A program made the translations under genes and the position numbers. A stretch of DNA of 64,000 bases, taken from contig JAKFAO010000002.1 in NCBI GenBank assembly GCA_021527695.1, positions 1,984,501-2,048,500 of the forward strand, given 5' to 3'. The notes under the pieces were generated by a model, which ran no database searches, was not told the DNA's origin, and saw only the letters and a list, made by a program, of their open reading frames with translations. Below, one piece after another: positions 1 through 12,000 of the stretch. Source of the stretch: Naematelia aurantialba (Eukaryota; Basidiomycota; Tremellomycetes; Tremellales; Naemateliaceae). Within the stretch, counting starts at the first letter, position 1. Each line of letters starts with the position of its first letter.

Positions 1-1811
1 ACATACGAAACCTATGACGAGGCGTTAGATGGTGTGTCCGATCTCCGTCGCTGCTTAGCTTGTGTGACTATGCTGATGCCCTCTCAGGGGGCGTAGAGAT
101 GGAGGAGAAGGGGGAGAGGTATAGAAATGGCGATAAGGCAAGTCTTTCCTCAGTTCTGGTTGAGCGCAGTTGCTGGTGCTGATCGACGGGCAGGCGCAGC
201 GGTTCTACGAAAAGGCGATTGAGCTATACAAGAAGGCATATGATTTCCACAATACATACGACGCGGCTTACAACCAGTGAGCTTCACATCTCCGCTGTCG
301 GCAAGCTGACAGGACGTAGAGCTCGCGCATTGTATTCGCTGTCCACGTCGTTCCTACTCCCTCCAGAGAGCCTGGCGCAGCTCGGCGGGTCCGTGGAGCT
401 CTACCGGCAGGCCGCGACCCTGACCAACTCGCCTCTGCTGCAGATGGACACTGCATTCAATCTCGCGCAGGCGCTGATATACCTGTCGGATCTGCTGGAG
501 GATCTTGAAGGAGATGCCAAGTCGGCCGAGGTCGTGGCGATGCGTGTCGAGGCGGCCGAGTTGCTGGAGACTGTCCTCTCGGGGCAGGAGGCGTACATCC
601 GCGTGACTGCCGAGCGAGAAGGGGAAGCCGCGGCAGCAGAGGACGACACGGCAGAGGAGGCGACAGAGGAAGCAATAGAGGAGGTTGAATCTGGAGCAGC
701 AGGGGGCCAGAGCATGGACGTGGACGCAGAGGCTGGAGGGGGCGAGGGCGACGACGACGACGAAGCTGAACAGACATTCGAGACGTACCTCCCGACCCCG
801 TCGTCGTTGGTTGACACGGCTTTGGCGCTCGTCGACGTCTACTTGTCGCTCTGGGAAGCGGCGACGCCTCTGCGGACCCCGTCAGAGGCGGAACAGATCG
901 CCGTGCGCGCCGTGCTAGATAGGACAGCGCCGCTCGTCCCGCCAGGTCGTCAAGCCGAGCTCGACTTTGCCGAGATCAAGGTCCTTCTCTCTATGGATCG
1001 GATAGTGTGGGATTTGTTCAAGGGCGAGGCGAAGGCCGGCAGCGGAGTGGAGAAGTCTCTCGAAGGCGCTACGGCGGCGCTGTCGCATCTCCTAGCTAGC
1101 CTTGATGCGCAGGAGCCCGAGGACGCGACTGTACGCGCCGAGATCCTCACGATCCTCGCCGACACACACTCCACTATCGCCTATCGCTCGTTATTCCTCG
1201 CACCGCAGCTACCGCCTGGCGCGTCGCCGCTCGCCCAGCAAGCATGGTACCATCTCTCGCAAGCAGTATCGCATCTGAACCAGGCGCTCGAGCTACCGAC
1301 TGCCGCACACACGCCCAAGACGTATAAGCCTAGTGTGCTACTGTCATTGTCACGCGCCAGTTTAGCACGAGCCCGCCTTGGTGGGGTGAACGAGACGGCC
1401 AAGCGGAATGCCGCGCAGCTCATGGAGAATGCCTCGACCTATGCTGTACGGGCAATCGAGGATCTCGGATGGGCGAACGCTTCCCTGGCGTCTGCTTCGA
1501 ATGCCAAGCTGGAGCTCCCTTGGCCTGCAGGCTGGGACACCGAGGCACTCGCGAGACAAGTCCTACTGCAGCAGCTCCGCGTGACATATGTTGGCTCGTC
1601 GTCCGACATTGTGCCCGACGACAAGGAGCGGCTGACACACGTTGGGGAGCAGCTGGTCAAGCGAATACAGAGTATCAAGGCACTAGATCCGGCGAGGGCG
1701 CTGGGCGCACCGGACGTCCAGCGCTGGGTCGACGAGATCGAGGAGGACGAAACGGTGTCGCAGGCAGAACGACACTGGTGGCAGGAGCTCGGGGCCCGCC
1801 TTACTGCCTAG
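1..1811 (+). CDS. TPR-like protein, 5' end outside window
   Basis: Two exons are supported: 170-276 and 320-1811, joined by a 43-nt GTGAGC...TAG intron that keeps phase. A coding piece may also exist at 1-31, but I cannot join it. The visible protein is about 533 residues and begins with a helical repeat (FYEKAIELYKKAYDFHNTYD, then NQARALYSLSTSF) that looks like a tetratricopeptide unit. More helical pairs follow, with a very acidic insert near 600-770 (runs of E and D). It ends ERHWWQELGARLTA before TAG. TPR proteins are scaffolds or chaperone adaptors; the exact family is not recognised (an Ett1/Acl4-type protein is only a guess). The start codon is not in the window. Confidence 0.7.
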
Positions 1812-2717
1812 CCCTTGGTCCCTGCCGATCAGGAGTTGCGTCCCGTGATACAGATGTACCTCCTTGTCCTGTCAGGACTGCTCGGCTCGGCCGGCCAGGA
1901 GTACCTTTCTGCAGAGCTGCCGCGGGGAATGGGACCGAGGAGAGCGGACAGCAGGACAGCAGGAGAATAGGACAGCAGGACTGAGGAGAGCGGAGGCAGA
2001 TCGCCAAGGAGGGGTATGGGAGGACCACGGTCAAACACGGGGCAGGTGATCAACTAAGGTCGTAGAGCCCGAGTCCGAGTCCAGACCTGGCCACTCGCCT
2101 AGATCTCCCTTGGCATGTAGTCCTTTGACGTCTGGAGCGTCGATATCATGCAGTAGAGTCCTTTGAGCGCCATGGGATACATTCATATACCTCTCGATGG
2201 GAGTCAAAGGGCACCCGCCAGTCGTCTCAAGTCGTGGGTCACACGTCTCAGATGTCAACGGAAACCACACGTCCAGGACAGGATCACTTCGCTCCCTCTT
2301 CTTCCAAGTATCAAGGTATATCCTCGTCCTTCCTGAACCCTTCTGAGGAACATTCTTCCTTCCAACTATCAAGGTAACCTGGTCCTACCTGAACCTTTCT
2401 GTAGAGCCTGTATCTTGCAGAGGAGCTGCTGAATGTCATAGGGAATGGGCAAACGCCATTACCGTCGATCCTGCTCACGCCACCGCCGACGTGTCGCCCC
2501 CATCGGGGATCTGCACCAGCGTCTATTCGACGAGTAAACGTCAAGACCGCGGCAGCATCAAGCGCGATCTTCTCGCCTCGGCCTGTCGAGACGCCGCCGA
2601 CCACGATGGTATCTCTCGCCAGCACGATAGCTACTAGCGACTCGAACCTGCTCCAGAGAGCAGACAAGGACGGGACGGGACGGGGACGGGGCAAAGACCA
2701 GCTGCGTTCCGGAAGCG
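1812..2717. other. spacer with no supported gene
   Basis: There are short ORFs on both strands but none has a family resemblance or coherent splice structure. Purine-rich direct repeats (AGGAGAGCGGA, CAGGACAGCAGGA) lie at 1935-1995. Confidence 0.5.
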
Positions 2718-3193
2718 ATGGCAGATCCGCCTGTTTCCCAGTCGACACAGTGTCGACCATCCTCAGCGACTATGGCGACAGCAGGAAGCTGTTCAGCCCC
2801 GCTTTGCCTGTCGCCAGAAAGACGTGCAGGGCGCGTTCCAGACGACCCAAGTAGAAAGTCGAGGACCAGTAGCGACAGCGCGGACGATGATGAACTTCAG
2901 ACGATCGTTGGAGAGACACCGCAAACATCAGCGAGCTCCAGCAGCGGCTGGACAGGGTTTTGGTCCGAGGTTAGTACGACCGCCTGTACGACACAGCACT
3001 TGTGGGGCGGCGGGCGTGCAACTTAACCAAGGGGACAGGAGGCTGGGTGCTGGTCCTTGTTCGTTGCTGATTGTCGCTGCAGCCCCTCACACCGAGCGAC
3101 AAAGTCGAGAACAAAGACAAGACATCGGAAGCGAAACAGATCCGAGACGCGTACCTCGCGAGTCTGGCCAGGGTTGCATGGGTGTGTAGCTGA
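2718..3193 (+). pseudogene. possible coding exons, unknown protein
   Basis: One frame from about 2718 reads a Ser/Asp-rich segment (SSDSADDDELQTIVGETPQ) up to a plausible GTTAGT donor near 2971. After a CAG acceptor near 3082 a second segment contains KQIRDAYLASLARVAW and stops at 3191-3193. The last segment resembles the end of the candidate gene at 4486-5404 (IFRDAYLVSLSQLCKW), so this may be a diverged or decayed paralogue, or an exon of a larger gene. I cannot define a start and give no function. Confidence 0.25.
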
Positions 3194-4485
3194 TGCTATG
3201 CTCTGCAGGCAGCGCAGGGACAAGCAAGTGCGAGCGCGGTGTGGACTCGGTACGCTGGACCAGTGGCCATTGATTAGACGTTCGCATCCAGCGTCACGTA
3301 AGGAACGCGGTCGCGGAGACGCGGGAACACGGATTGACCTGGTCTGCGTGTATGCGTATGTCGAGCGTCTAGTCGTAGCTTGGTCCCTTGTAGATGTAGC
3401 TTGTACCCCTGTCGTCCTGGAATTGATGTAAGCGGTCGCCCTCTCCCGAGACTGCTCGGGAGAAGGTCTCACCTTGGCTAAGAGCAGCTTTGATCTCCCG
3501 AGGGCAAGGCCAACAGTGCACAACGTCTGCGGAGGCGCGTAGTGGATGATTCAGTATAGGGCCGTCGCAGAACAATAAACGACTAATTCCTTAGACTATC
3601 CAAACCTATATAAACCTTTGCGTCGGACGCCATCTCTGTCGATAACGGAGAAGGGAAGTACGAAGCCGAAGTAGGAACAAGGAACGGGAGGGAGGAAAGA
3701 GAGCAAGCAGAGACAAGAGAGCAAGGAGAGGAAGGAGAGGAAGGAGAGGAGGGAGAGGAGCACGGAGAGTGAGGACAAGGGCAAGGCGATCAGGTACACG
3801 GCAGTCACTCAGCCAAGGAAGGATAGTCGCTGGAACCTTAAATGATCGCTATGAACCTTACTGCGCTGATCCTCGTCCACTGCTCCCCCTCTCCCTCGTT
3901 GTCCGTATTCGTACGCCTATGCAGGCTCAGCTGCGACGGGAGAGACAACTGCGACGGCGATCTTAGGGAACATGCATATCGTATCCTCCAAAGTTGGAAC
4001 ACGGTGGGCGCGTTGGTCTTTGGTCCCCAGGAACAACCACGACGCTTGCGATAACCACGACTGTGAAGCCTACTGACAGTCGCCCCCTCCCTGACCCAGC
4101 ACAGACTGTGCGCTGGCCTGGGTCGCGCGTACGCCCCAGCCCGTTTACAGGAACCACTGCGGCAGCTCTCGCGCTCGCTCCCTGTCGCGCTGGTCCCCTC
4201 ATGGAGACCGTTGCGCTGGCGACGGAACATAGGAGAGATTTAGAGTTGAGATGGCCGCGTCTCAGAGTTGCGGTGCTTTCACGTTATCCGCAGTGAGACA
4301 GTGAGGCAAGGAGGTCGATATAAGACGTCTACCAACGTAAGCCTGGAGTCTAGGCGCCCTCCTCCTGTCTGCACGCTGTCCATACTCTAGCCCCGGTACC
4401 GCTCCCCTCTTCTTCTTCCCTACTTCTGCGCAGGTCCTCTTCCGACTGACTGTGAGCGACTGTGCGCGACACTGAGTCTGGGGAC
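3194..4485. other. spacer, purine-rich repeat, possible promoter
   Basis: No gene is supported. It contains a GGAGAGGAA-type purine repeat at 3717-3765 and a TATATAAA sequence near 3606. The region 4340-4485 is pyrimidine-rich and may be the leader of the candidate gene that follows. Confidence 0.4.
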
Positions 4486-5404
4486 ATGTTTGAGATTCGG
4501 CAGCAACTGCGGCGAGCGCTCAGTAACACCGACGCGCCGACCTCCAATTTGCGCGAAGAACGTAAATGCCGGTCAGAGGACCGCAAGTCCGTGCAGCGCG
4601 TCGGGTCGGACAAGTGGGTTATAGATGAGGCCGTGTCGAGCCGGTACTCGCGCGCATCCAACGTGAGTGAGCCAGCCCAGCCTTTCTCTGCGTCACTCTC
4701 CTCGCACGTGTCTACAGCCTCCCTTCGCACTTGGGCCTGGGATCAACGCCGTGCAGGGCTGAACGCTCACCAAAATCAGGTCCTCGCCACACTGCGTAAA
4801 GTCGGCGGAGAGCCCGAAGAACGTAGACAGGCGGTCACGGTGGTGTGCGAGTACGTGGCGCACAAGCGTGCCAAGGGGATGCGCACGGCCGATGTGGCTG
4901 TCAAGGTCGATGCGCTCGAACGGGCGTGTGAGACGGGCTTGTTGGATGTGTTTGACAAAGGTCGGTCCGCGAGGCTCGAGGCTCTCTTCCTGTCTTCCCT
5001 TCTTCCCCTTCTTCCCCTTCTTCCCATTCTTCCTCCCTCCTCCCTTCCTACCTCCCTCCTCCCTCCCTCCTCCCTCGCTTCCACACTCCTCCAGTCTCAT
5101 CCATCCCAGCGCTCTCGTAGCACCACCCTGGCAAGGCTGACAACAAGCAGCGCGCGTAAAGTGCCGACTGCCATTCCCCAGCTCCCCCTACGAGACTCTG
5201 TCATCCTCGACCGACACATCGTCCCCGCTCGGTCGATCGTGGTCAGGCGACGTGACTGCGGCGTCCATCTTCCGCGACGCTTATCTCGTAAGTCTCTCTC
5301 AGCTGTGCAAATGGGAGACTGACGAAAGTCTAGAAACAACGAGAGATGACTTCGAGTCAACCCCGCTCAAAGGTCATCGGTTGGCTCGCATGAACAGCCG
5401 GTAG
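4486..5404 (+). CDS. hypothetical protein, gene model uncertain
   Basis: An open frame from ATG 4486 (MFEIRQQLRRALSNTD) runs about 170 residues with a charged helical segment (VCEYVAHKRAKGMRTADVA, LERACETGLLDVFDK). A pyrimidine-rich stretch at 4985-5180 then looks intronic. After CCCCAG at about 5180 the frame Y-E-T-L-S continues through SIFRDAYLVSLSQLCKWE to TAG 5402-5404. I could not find a consensus donor that joins the two parts in phase, so the intron boundaries are unresolved. The C-terminal segment resembles one at about 3120-3180. No family is recognised. Confidence 0.35.
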
Positions 5405-5586
5405 CCAAGATCGAAATCGGTGTAGGCCAGCCATAATTGTTGTAGTACCAGCTATAAATGTTGTAGTATCTGCCATAATGTCAAGAGAGGCAGGGACGAT
5501 TCACGATGTCGTACGGTAGCATAGCTCATAGTCGAGCGACGATCATGTACATGCCTGATGTGCGTGTTCACCGTGGGCGTTTATCA

Positions 5587-6794
5587 CTATCCTTCAGAGT
5601 CCGGGACGACCGGCTGCTTCATCCAGCCCAACTTCCATGCCAAGCGATTGAGAAACCATCCGCTGAGCCCCCAGATCTCCAACTCCTGCTGATGTCGCAA
5701 TGGTGACGAGGGGACATCACCGGCCGGAGATTCAGGGTGGTAGACGAGGTCATCGACCTTGATCTTGTGGTACGGCTTGCGCGGATCCATGCGGAAGAAA
5801 TGCAGAGACCGCCGAGTGGGATCGACGAGCGCGGATAGCGGAAGTGGAAGTATGGCAGATACCTCGTCTGGCGACCGGACGAGTCTGTCGATCGCCAAGG
5901 ACGAGAGGGCGGTCCCAGATGGTACAGGAGATCCGGCATCGGCATGCAGAAAGCCCTACGGCTGCATCAGTTGCGTTCGCGGGGAAGGGCCAGATGAACC
6001 GCTCACCACGATAGGCCAGACCCGCGCTTTGTTGCCTAGACTGTACTCTGGCGAGTCGAGCATGCCCAGGATTTCCACGGTATCCGGAGACAGTGTGAGC
6101 TCTTCATACGCTTCTCTCAGAGCAGCCTCGACGAGAGTTCGGTCCGTCTATGCCATGTCAGACATAGGTACAGATACAGACATCGTTGTCGCAAACTGCC
6201 GCAAAGGCAAGCAGCATCGCACATACTGGGTCGACTTTTCCGCCTGGAAAACTGCCAGATCTCAGCGGAGCACGGCGACGTAGTTGAGGCAGAACAGGCC
6301 GTAGATGGTGTATGACGCCGAAGCAGAACCGAAGATGGTGTACAAGGAAGAAGCAGGACCGTAGATGGTGTACTTGGTGTACTTGACAGAACAGGACAAG
6401 GGCCCTCACCTCACCTGACTTCGCCGGCATGGGTACGCATCGCGCTCGAACGGACCTCCATGAGCACGTGTGGCCGGTCGGCGATGTTCAAGAGCGGAAT
6501 GAGCACCGCTGCTTCTCTAGGGCCCCGGCTGGTTGTAGCAATGGTGTGGGCTGGTAATCCGGATGGGTGCGTCGTGACCACTGGGCTCAGCGTGGCCCGG
6601 ATCGCATCCAGTGACGCTCTGGTGAATCCGGTCCGTGTTGCTGCCGGTCCTGCTGCTGCCGCCGACGGAGCTGCATTGCCACGGTGGAAGGACCTGCGAA
6701 TGCTAGAAGAGCTAGCCCGCATCCGGGCTCGAATAGTCATGTTGGACAGCCAGGATACATGTCTACGTGGGTGGAAAGACGAGATTGGGCACAA
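5587..6794 (-). CDS. PCD1: Nudix coenzyme A pyrophosphatase (Pcd1/NUDT7-8 type)
   Basis: The exons on the minus strand are 6794-6415, 6251-6227 (a 25-nt microexon), 6147-6007 and 5955-5587; all phases agree and give 304 residues. The microexon and its neighbours rebuild the CoA-type Nudix box: SFPGGKVDP at residues 127-135 and ALREAYEEL at 144-152, with catalytic Glu residues in the REAYEE helix. Upstream is the strand HVLMEVRSSAMRTHAGE that precedes this box in the family. The C-terminus has the family motif IWGLSGWFLNRLAWKL. Such enzymes cleave CoA, oxidised CoA or acyl-CoA to 3',5'-ADP and phosphopantetheine, often in peroxisomes or mitochondria. The Arg/Ser-rich N-terminus could be a mitochondrial presequence; Met19 is an alternative start. 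It is divergent from DCP1. Confidence 0.9.
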
Positions 6795-7062
6795 CTCGAC
6801 GAATGCACAACGACGCGAACCTGCAACGCCATTGAGCTTTGACTTTTCTTTCCCTTGCTATTCATCACCTCGGGCTCTCATCTACACATCCACGTCTTTT
6901 CAGCATCTGTCTTCTCAGCATCTGTCAACCCTAAGTGCCAGCAGGAGCTTAACAACACAACACCGCCGTAACGCTGCACAGGTCGAATCTCGCCGGGCAC
7001 ATTGTAACAACCCCGAGCGCAGAGCACCCTGCCTCCGTCCCATAGCCGCGTCACCATCAACG
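6795..7062. promoter_or_regulatory. shared divergent promoter of PCD1 and DCP1
   Basis: Only 268 nt separate the two start codons. The stretch is CT-rich toward DCP1 (6840-6960) and repeats CAGCATCTGTC (6900-6928). No other element is recognised. Confidence 0.5.
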
Positions 7063-8787
7063 ATGGCATCGACTTCAGCCGCACAGTCACCACAACTCGT
7101 AGACTACCGCAACAAGGTCAACCTCAAGTCCCTTACACGCTCCGACCCACACATCACGGCGATTCTGGAGACGTCGGCTTATTCTGTCATATACGAGTAC
7201 GACGATGCGGTCGAGAGCTGGGAGAAGCAGAAGCAGGAGGGGCCGCTGTTCATCGTGCGCCGGTACGTCGTCGTCATTGTCATCATCGTCGTCGCCGCCA
7301 TGGTTGTGCTTTCACGATGTGTTGGCGACACACGCCGAGTTGAGCTAAGGACGTAGGGACTGTGTACCCGAGTACTCGCTGTACATGTTGAATCGCCAGT
7401 CGGTCAAGAACGTCGCCATACCGCTCACTCCCGGCGAAGTCAAGCTCACAACTGTCAATTATGATATCCTCCAGGTCGCACGCAGAGGAGAGAGTAAGCC
7501 CTTCCTGATTTTCTGTCTGTCGAGCGACCACTAACGGCCACAGGACAGAGGAGGGGCGTGTGGTTCCACGGCGGCGCGGAAGCTTTGGAAACCTTCCGGA
7601 AAGCCATCTACGAGTATGTGAAGCAGTCCTTGAGACCTGCATGGCAGCGCGCTAGACTGATCGTTCCTTCTCACTAGGATTTGTGGGGAGCCAAGAAAGC
7701 CTCCTTCCTCCCAGAGCCCTTTCTCAACTTCACCAGCAGCTGCGCCTCCAAATCCGCAGCCCCAATCAAGTGCGGCTGAGGTCGATGGTCTCGCACGGCT
7801 CTTTGCGCCCCTGTTGAAAGTACCGGTGAGCTTGGTATTTTTCCGCTTTACGGCCAGCATGCTGAACTCCTTAGCCCGCCGACCCCGTGGCCCCAGTGTC
7901 GCCTTCACCCTCGTTCCCATCGCCGTCACCCCAGCTGCAAGTGCCTGTGACAGGGTCACCGCACCCACCAAGCATCGTGCCCGTACCACCGGCAGATCCG
8001 CCAGCCGACCCTCCGCCGGCGACTAGCCCGACCCCGGCTCATTCTGCATCTGCGCCATCCCTGTTCCAAGCGAGCTTTACGCCCGGAGAGACAGTTCATG
8101 ATCTGCTCCATTCGATTCTCGGCGTGAACCCCTTCTCCAGTCCTGCCACAGTCCCGAGCCAACAAATTCCATCGCCAGGCCCTGCGCCTCCACCTGGACA
8201 GCAGTCAACACTCCTTACGTCGACGTCTATGCAGCTACCCGCATCATCAACACAGTACACATCCAGCTTGTCAAACACGCATGGGCCGTCGCTCGCAGAA
8301 CCAGTCTCACCTCCCGCCAAAGCGTCCATGCCATGGGCGAAGATCGGAGACGCGAGCTTCGCGCAAGCTGTTGGCGGTCGCACGGAGGAGAAGCCAGTCA
8401 TTAATACGCCTACAGGGGCCGATGCTTCGTTCTCCAACGTCGATGGTCAAGTCACGGACGGTGGCCGTACAGGTGGACAAGTAAACCAGCCACGCCGTAA
8501 ATCACTACCAAAGAAAGCAGGAGGTCCGTTTGACGACAGAGCTGCAAAGGCCGACACCCTTGTCGGCGGGGTGATGGCGCGGCCAAAGCAGTTTGGCAAG
8601 GTCCCAATCTCCATGATCAACGATACTGCCAAGAAACTCCAGTTCAAACAGAGCTTGCTCGAGCTCATTCATGTGAGTCTCTAGCGTAACATCAATAGTG
8701 CCTGCTGATGGGAGGTAGTCGGACCCTTCGTTCGTCGACGAGCTGTGGGTGGGTTACCTCACTCGTCGGGAGCAGGTCAGCGCATAA
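7063..8787 (+). CDS. DCP1: mRNA-decapping enzyme subunit 1
   Basis: The exons are 7063-7262, 7357-7493, 7544-7613, 7678-7825, 7875-8672 and 8719-8787; phases agree and give 473 residues. The N-terminal 150 residues form the Dcp1 EVH1-like domain: NLKSLTRSDPHITAILETSA, then YDDAVESWEKQKQEGPLFIV, then YSLYMLNRQS and GVWFHGGAEALETFRKAI. Dcp1 is the essential activator of the Dcp2 Nudix decapping enzyme in cytoplasmic mRNA decay (P-bodies). A long Pro/Ser-rich linker (about 190-400) is followed by a C-terminal helix pair (FKQSLLELIH, DPSFVDELWVGYLTRREQ) resembling the metazoan/basidiomycete Dcp1 trimerisation region. Budding yeast Dcp1 is much shorter. The 3' end reads QVSA-stop through a GTCAGC that could be a donor, but no further exon is needed. 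Confidence 0.93.
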
Positions 8788-9288
8788 TACTTCATGTCCA
8801 AGGGCTCTTCAACAGGGCGTAGGAGCTATGATTGCCTGGTCGGCTTCAACCGTCGACCACTTGTCACGCGTTGTCGGACGTGGACGTTTGGGAGCGTAGT
8901 CGAGGGGAATGTTGTTGGTGAACTGGGAGAGGGTCAGGACAGGGAATGATATGGAGAGGCCCTCTTGATGCGTGCATATACGTGAGAGCACTTGCTGCAT
9001 TCCCATTTCATGGGATGCATCACTGCGTTTTGCATGAAAGCGTGGTCAAACGGGCGGTATGGCAGCGTGGTGTCTATGACGTGGCAGGCGTTGACAGATT
9101 GATACGTTTGCATCCGCTTGGCCGCCAGCGTCAGCGCGTTGAACCGCGACCGTTATGTGCTCTTGTCCGTGTCCACAACGTCTCAATTCCTCTGCTTTCA
9201 TCTCCACTTGACGGTCAAGCAAACGTGTACCGGCGCATAAAGAGCATCTAGAATCGTCTTGAGCCTACGCGCACTGTGTACGCCCGAC
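8788..9288. other. DCP1-RPT6 intergenic region
   Basis: There are 501 nt between two plus-strand genes. I see no ORF, RNA or repeat that I can support. It should hold the DCP1 3' UTR and the RPT6 promoter. Confidence 0.5.
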
Positions 9289-10868
9289 ATGTCCGTGGCA
9301 ACGCAGAAGATGCCCAAGGCCCATTCGGCAGCTCCTGGCGGGAGTATCAAGGTCAGTGGTCACTCCGCACTCCCATGGGTAGGTCTGGCAGAAGCTGAGA
9401 TTAGCAGACATACTACCAGAACAAGATCGAGGGTGCAGAGCTTGATATCACCAAAAAGACGCAGAACCTGCGCCGGCTGGAGGCTCAGCGAAATGCGCTG
9501 AACACCCGAGGTGAGCTTTACGACGTGTGTAAGGGGGTCATGGAAGCTGACGGCGAGCAGTGAGGCTGTTGAGGGAGGAGCTGCAGGTGCTCCAGGAGCC
9601 GGCGAGTTATGTGGGCGAGGTGGTCAAGGTCATGGGCAAGAAGAAGGTTTTGGTGAAAGTGCAGCCCGAGGGCAAGTACGGTGAGTCTAGTGAACAAGTG
9701 GTCGACGCCGTACCGTATGGCCACAGTGTCCTCCAAGAGGCTCTAATCTTCAATGTCAGGATTTGGGAGGAGCTAATCATACGTAGTGGTCGACTTCTCG
9801 CCGGATATCCCCGTGTCGTCGCTCACTCCCAACCTGCGAGTGGCGCTTCGATCCGACTCATACAACCTGCATTCGATCCTGCCGAACAAGGTCGACCCCC
9901 TCGTGTCGCTCATGATGGTGGAGAAGGTGCCGGACTCGACGTACGAGATGGTCGGCGGCTTGGACAAGCAGATCAAAGAGATCAAGGAGGTGATCGAGCT
10001 GCCGGTCAAGCACCCGGAGCTGTTCGAGGCGCTCGGGATCGCCCAGCCAAAGGGCGTGCTGCTGTACGGCCCGCCGGGGACGGGCAAGACGCTCCTCGCA
10101 CGTGCGGTGGCGCACCACACCGACTGCCGCTTCATCCGTGTGTCGGGGAGCGAGCTGGTGCAGAAGTACATTGGAGAGGGAAGCCGGATGGTGCGAGAGC
10201 TGTTTGTGATGGCCCGTGAACACGCGCCAAGTATCATCTTCATGGACGAGATCGACTCGATCGGGAGCTCGAGAGGCGGCGAGGGCGGCGGAGGCGGCGA
10301 CTCGGAGGTGCAGCGCACCATGATGGAGTTGCTAAATCAGCTGGACGGGTTCGAGCCCACCAAGAACATCAAGGTCATCATGGCCACTAACCGAATCGGT
10401 CTGTCGCTCGTCTTGACAGCCTCTGCGGCGTAGCTGATGGCGGTGCAGATATTCTCGATGCTGCATTACTGCGCCCAGGCCGTATCGACCGCAAAATCGA
10501 GTTCCCCCCACCCAATCCTGAAGCACGCATAACGATCCTCAAGATCCATTCGCGCAAGGTCAGCTCTCAGGCAGAGATTTTGCGCACAGGCGCTGACGGT
10601 GCAGATGTCGTTACAACGGGGGATCAATTTCCGCTCCCTCGCAGAGAAGATGGGCCATTGTTCCGGCGCCGAGGTCAGGGGTATCTGTACAGAAGCAGGT
10701 GCGCGCAGCTGGCAGTGCGAGCCGTCAACGCGGCTGACACGAACAGGCATGTACGCTTTGCGGGAGCGGCGGCAGTATGTCGGCCAGGAGGACTTTGAGA
10801 TGGCGGTCGCAAAGGTTTTGAAGAAGAATGCAGAAGGGAACACGAGTGTCAACAAGCTGTTTAGCTAG
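9289..10868 (+). CDS. RPT6: 26S proteasome regulatory ATPase Rpt6
   Basis: The exons are 9289-9351, 9408-9510, 9561-9680, 9787-10398, 10449-10558, 10605-10698 and 10747-10868, giving 407 residues (yeast Rpt6 is 405). It has an N-terminal coiled coil ([20 protein letters not shown]), an OB domain, then the AAA+ module with Walker A GPPGTGKT near 190-197, Walker B IIFMDEID near 245-252, and the second region [20 protein letters not shown]. It ends [10 protein letters not shown]. Rpt6 is one of six ATPases of the 19S base that unfold and feed ubiquitinated proteins into the 20S core. Intron 4 uses a GTCTGT donor, which is weak, but the protein is unbroken only with it. Confidence 0.97.
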
Positions 10869-11223
10869 GGTCGGAAGATGGCGTGGGGTCGGAGCACTCA
10901 GCGGTCAGAGCGGTCAGAGCATATCAGAGGGTCGTGGTCGTCTGGTCATTATGCATGTGTCATTCTATATGTTGTGATGCTCCAGCTTCCCAGTTCTCTC
11001 AAGTACATGATTGTGCCGTCCCTCGCCTCTGCGCGTCGAATTGTAGTCTCCCAGCTGCTCATGCTTTGCCACTCGGAGCCGCAGCAGCGCAGAAGCAGTA
11101 CCAGCAACGAAGCACCGACCACTGAAGCAAAACAGTGCCCAGCACTGAATCAGCACCCATGACTGCGCCGATAGCCAACAAGCGGCCGTCTCTTGGAGGG
11201 CCGGCGCAATACCCGCTCCCCAG
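10869..11223. other. convergent spacer RPT6/PCC1
   Basis: There are 355 nt between two converging genes, presumably both 3' UTRs. A GGTCAGAGC direct repeat lies at 10902-10921. Nothing else is seen. Confidence 0.5.
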
Positions 11224-12000
11224 CTACCCGACCTCCTCGCCCCCGCCCGCTCCGACCCCGTCGCCCTTGAGCTCGATCCCCTGTCCCTGCGCGTTATGGC
11301 TATTCGCGCGCCGCCGCTCTTGTTCCAGCTGCTCGTCGGTCGGCCGCGGCGTTGCTGGATCAGGCGCGAATTCCTCCATCGTCCGCATGACCAGGTCGAC
11401 AGAGGAGAGGAACGAGTTGGTCGCGAGGCGGAGGAGGCGGACGGTCGTGGCGTGGTATTTCCTGAACCGTGGTCAGGGTTCTCGCCCACGAGTGAGTGGT
11501 TGTTGTATGAAGGGAAACAAGGAAGGGGACGGAGATGGAGATGGAGATGGGGATGGAGATGGAGATGGAGATGGAGATGGAGATGGAGACGGTCGAGAGG
11601 GATAGACAGTTTGCTGGCTAATGGCTATGGGCAGTGGTTGGTGGATGGTGGGTGGTGGTGGTCGGCGTGGACTAGCACACAAACTATAGCGACATGGGAT
11701 GAGGAAGGAACGTAGAGATAAAACGAGGACGAGATGGCGAACTAGGTCAAAACAACAACCTACACGACAAGAACCGCCGCCTCAGTCGACATGGACCGAC
11801 GCACGAACGTCGCGTTCTGCTCGCGATCCACCTGCAGCGCCCGCATCGCCGTCTGCGCATGCTCGGGGTTGTAGAACGGTATGCGAAGGGTTCTGGTCGC
11901 GATCAGCACTCGCACAACCAGACTACATCAGCCCGATAGTCCAGAGCTCCGCGTTGACATGGATCTGACGCTGCACACACGGCTCTGATGCTGCACCCAT
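11224..12000 (-). CDS. PCC1: EKC/KEOPS complex subunit Pcc1
   Basis: The minus-strand exons are 12000-11927 (start less certain), 11892-11764 and 11461-11224, giving 146 residues. The core matches the Pcc1/LAGE3 fold: LRIPFYNPEHAQTAMRALQV, then VVKYHATTVRLLRLATNSFL and SSVDLVMRTMEEF. Pcc1 dimerises and holds Kae1 in the KEOPS complex that makes t6A37 on tRNA and affects telomeres and transcription. The first intron would be only 34 nt (11893-11926), so another N-terminal exon arrangement is possible. The second intron (11462-11763) is long and carries a hexanucleotide repeat. A Pro/Gly/Glu-rich tail after the helix is longer than in yeast. Confidence 0.85.
11530..11590. repeat. (GGAGAT)n microsatellite in PCC1 intron
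   Basis: About ten near-perfect GGAGAT units lie inside the second PCC1 intron. They create a spurious minus-strand Ser-Pro ORF. Confidence 0.95.
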
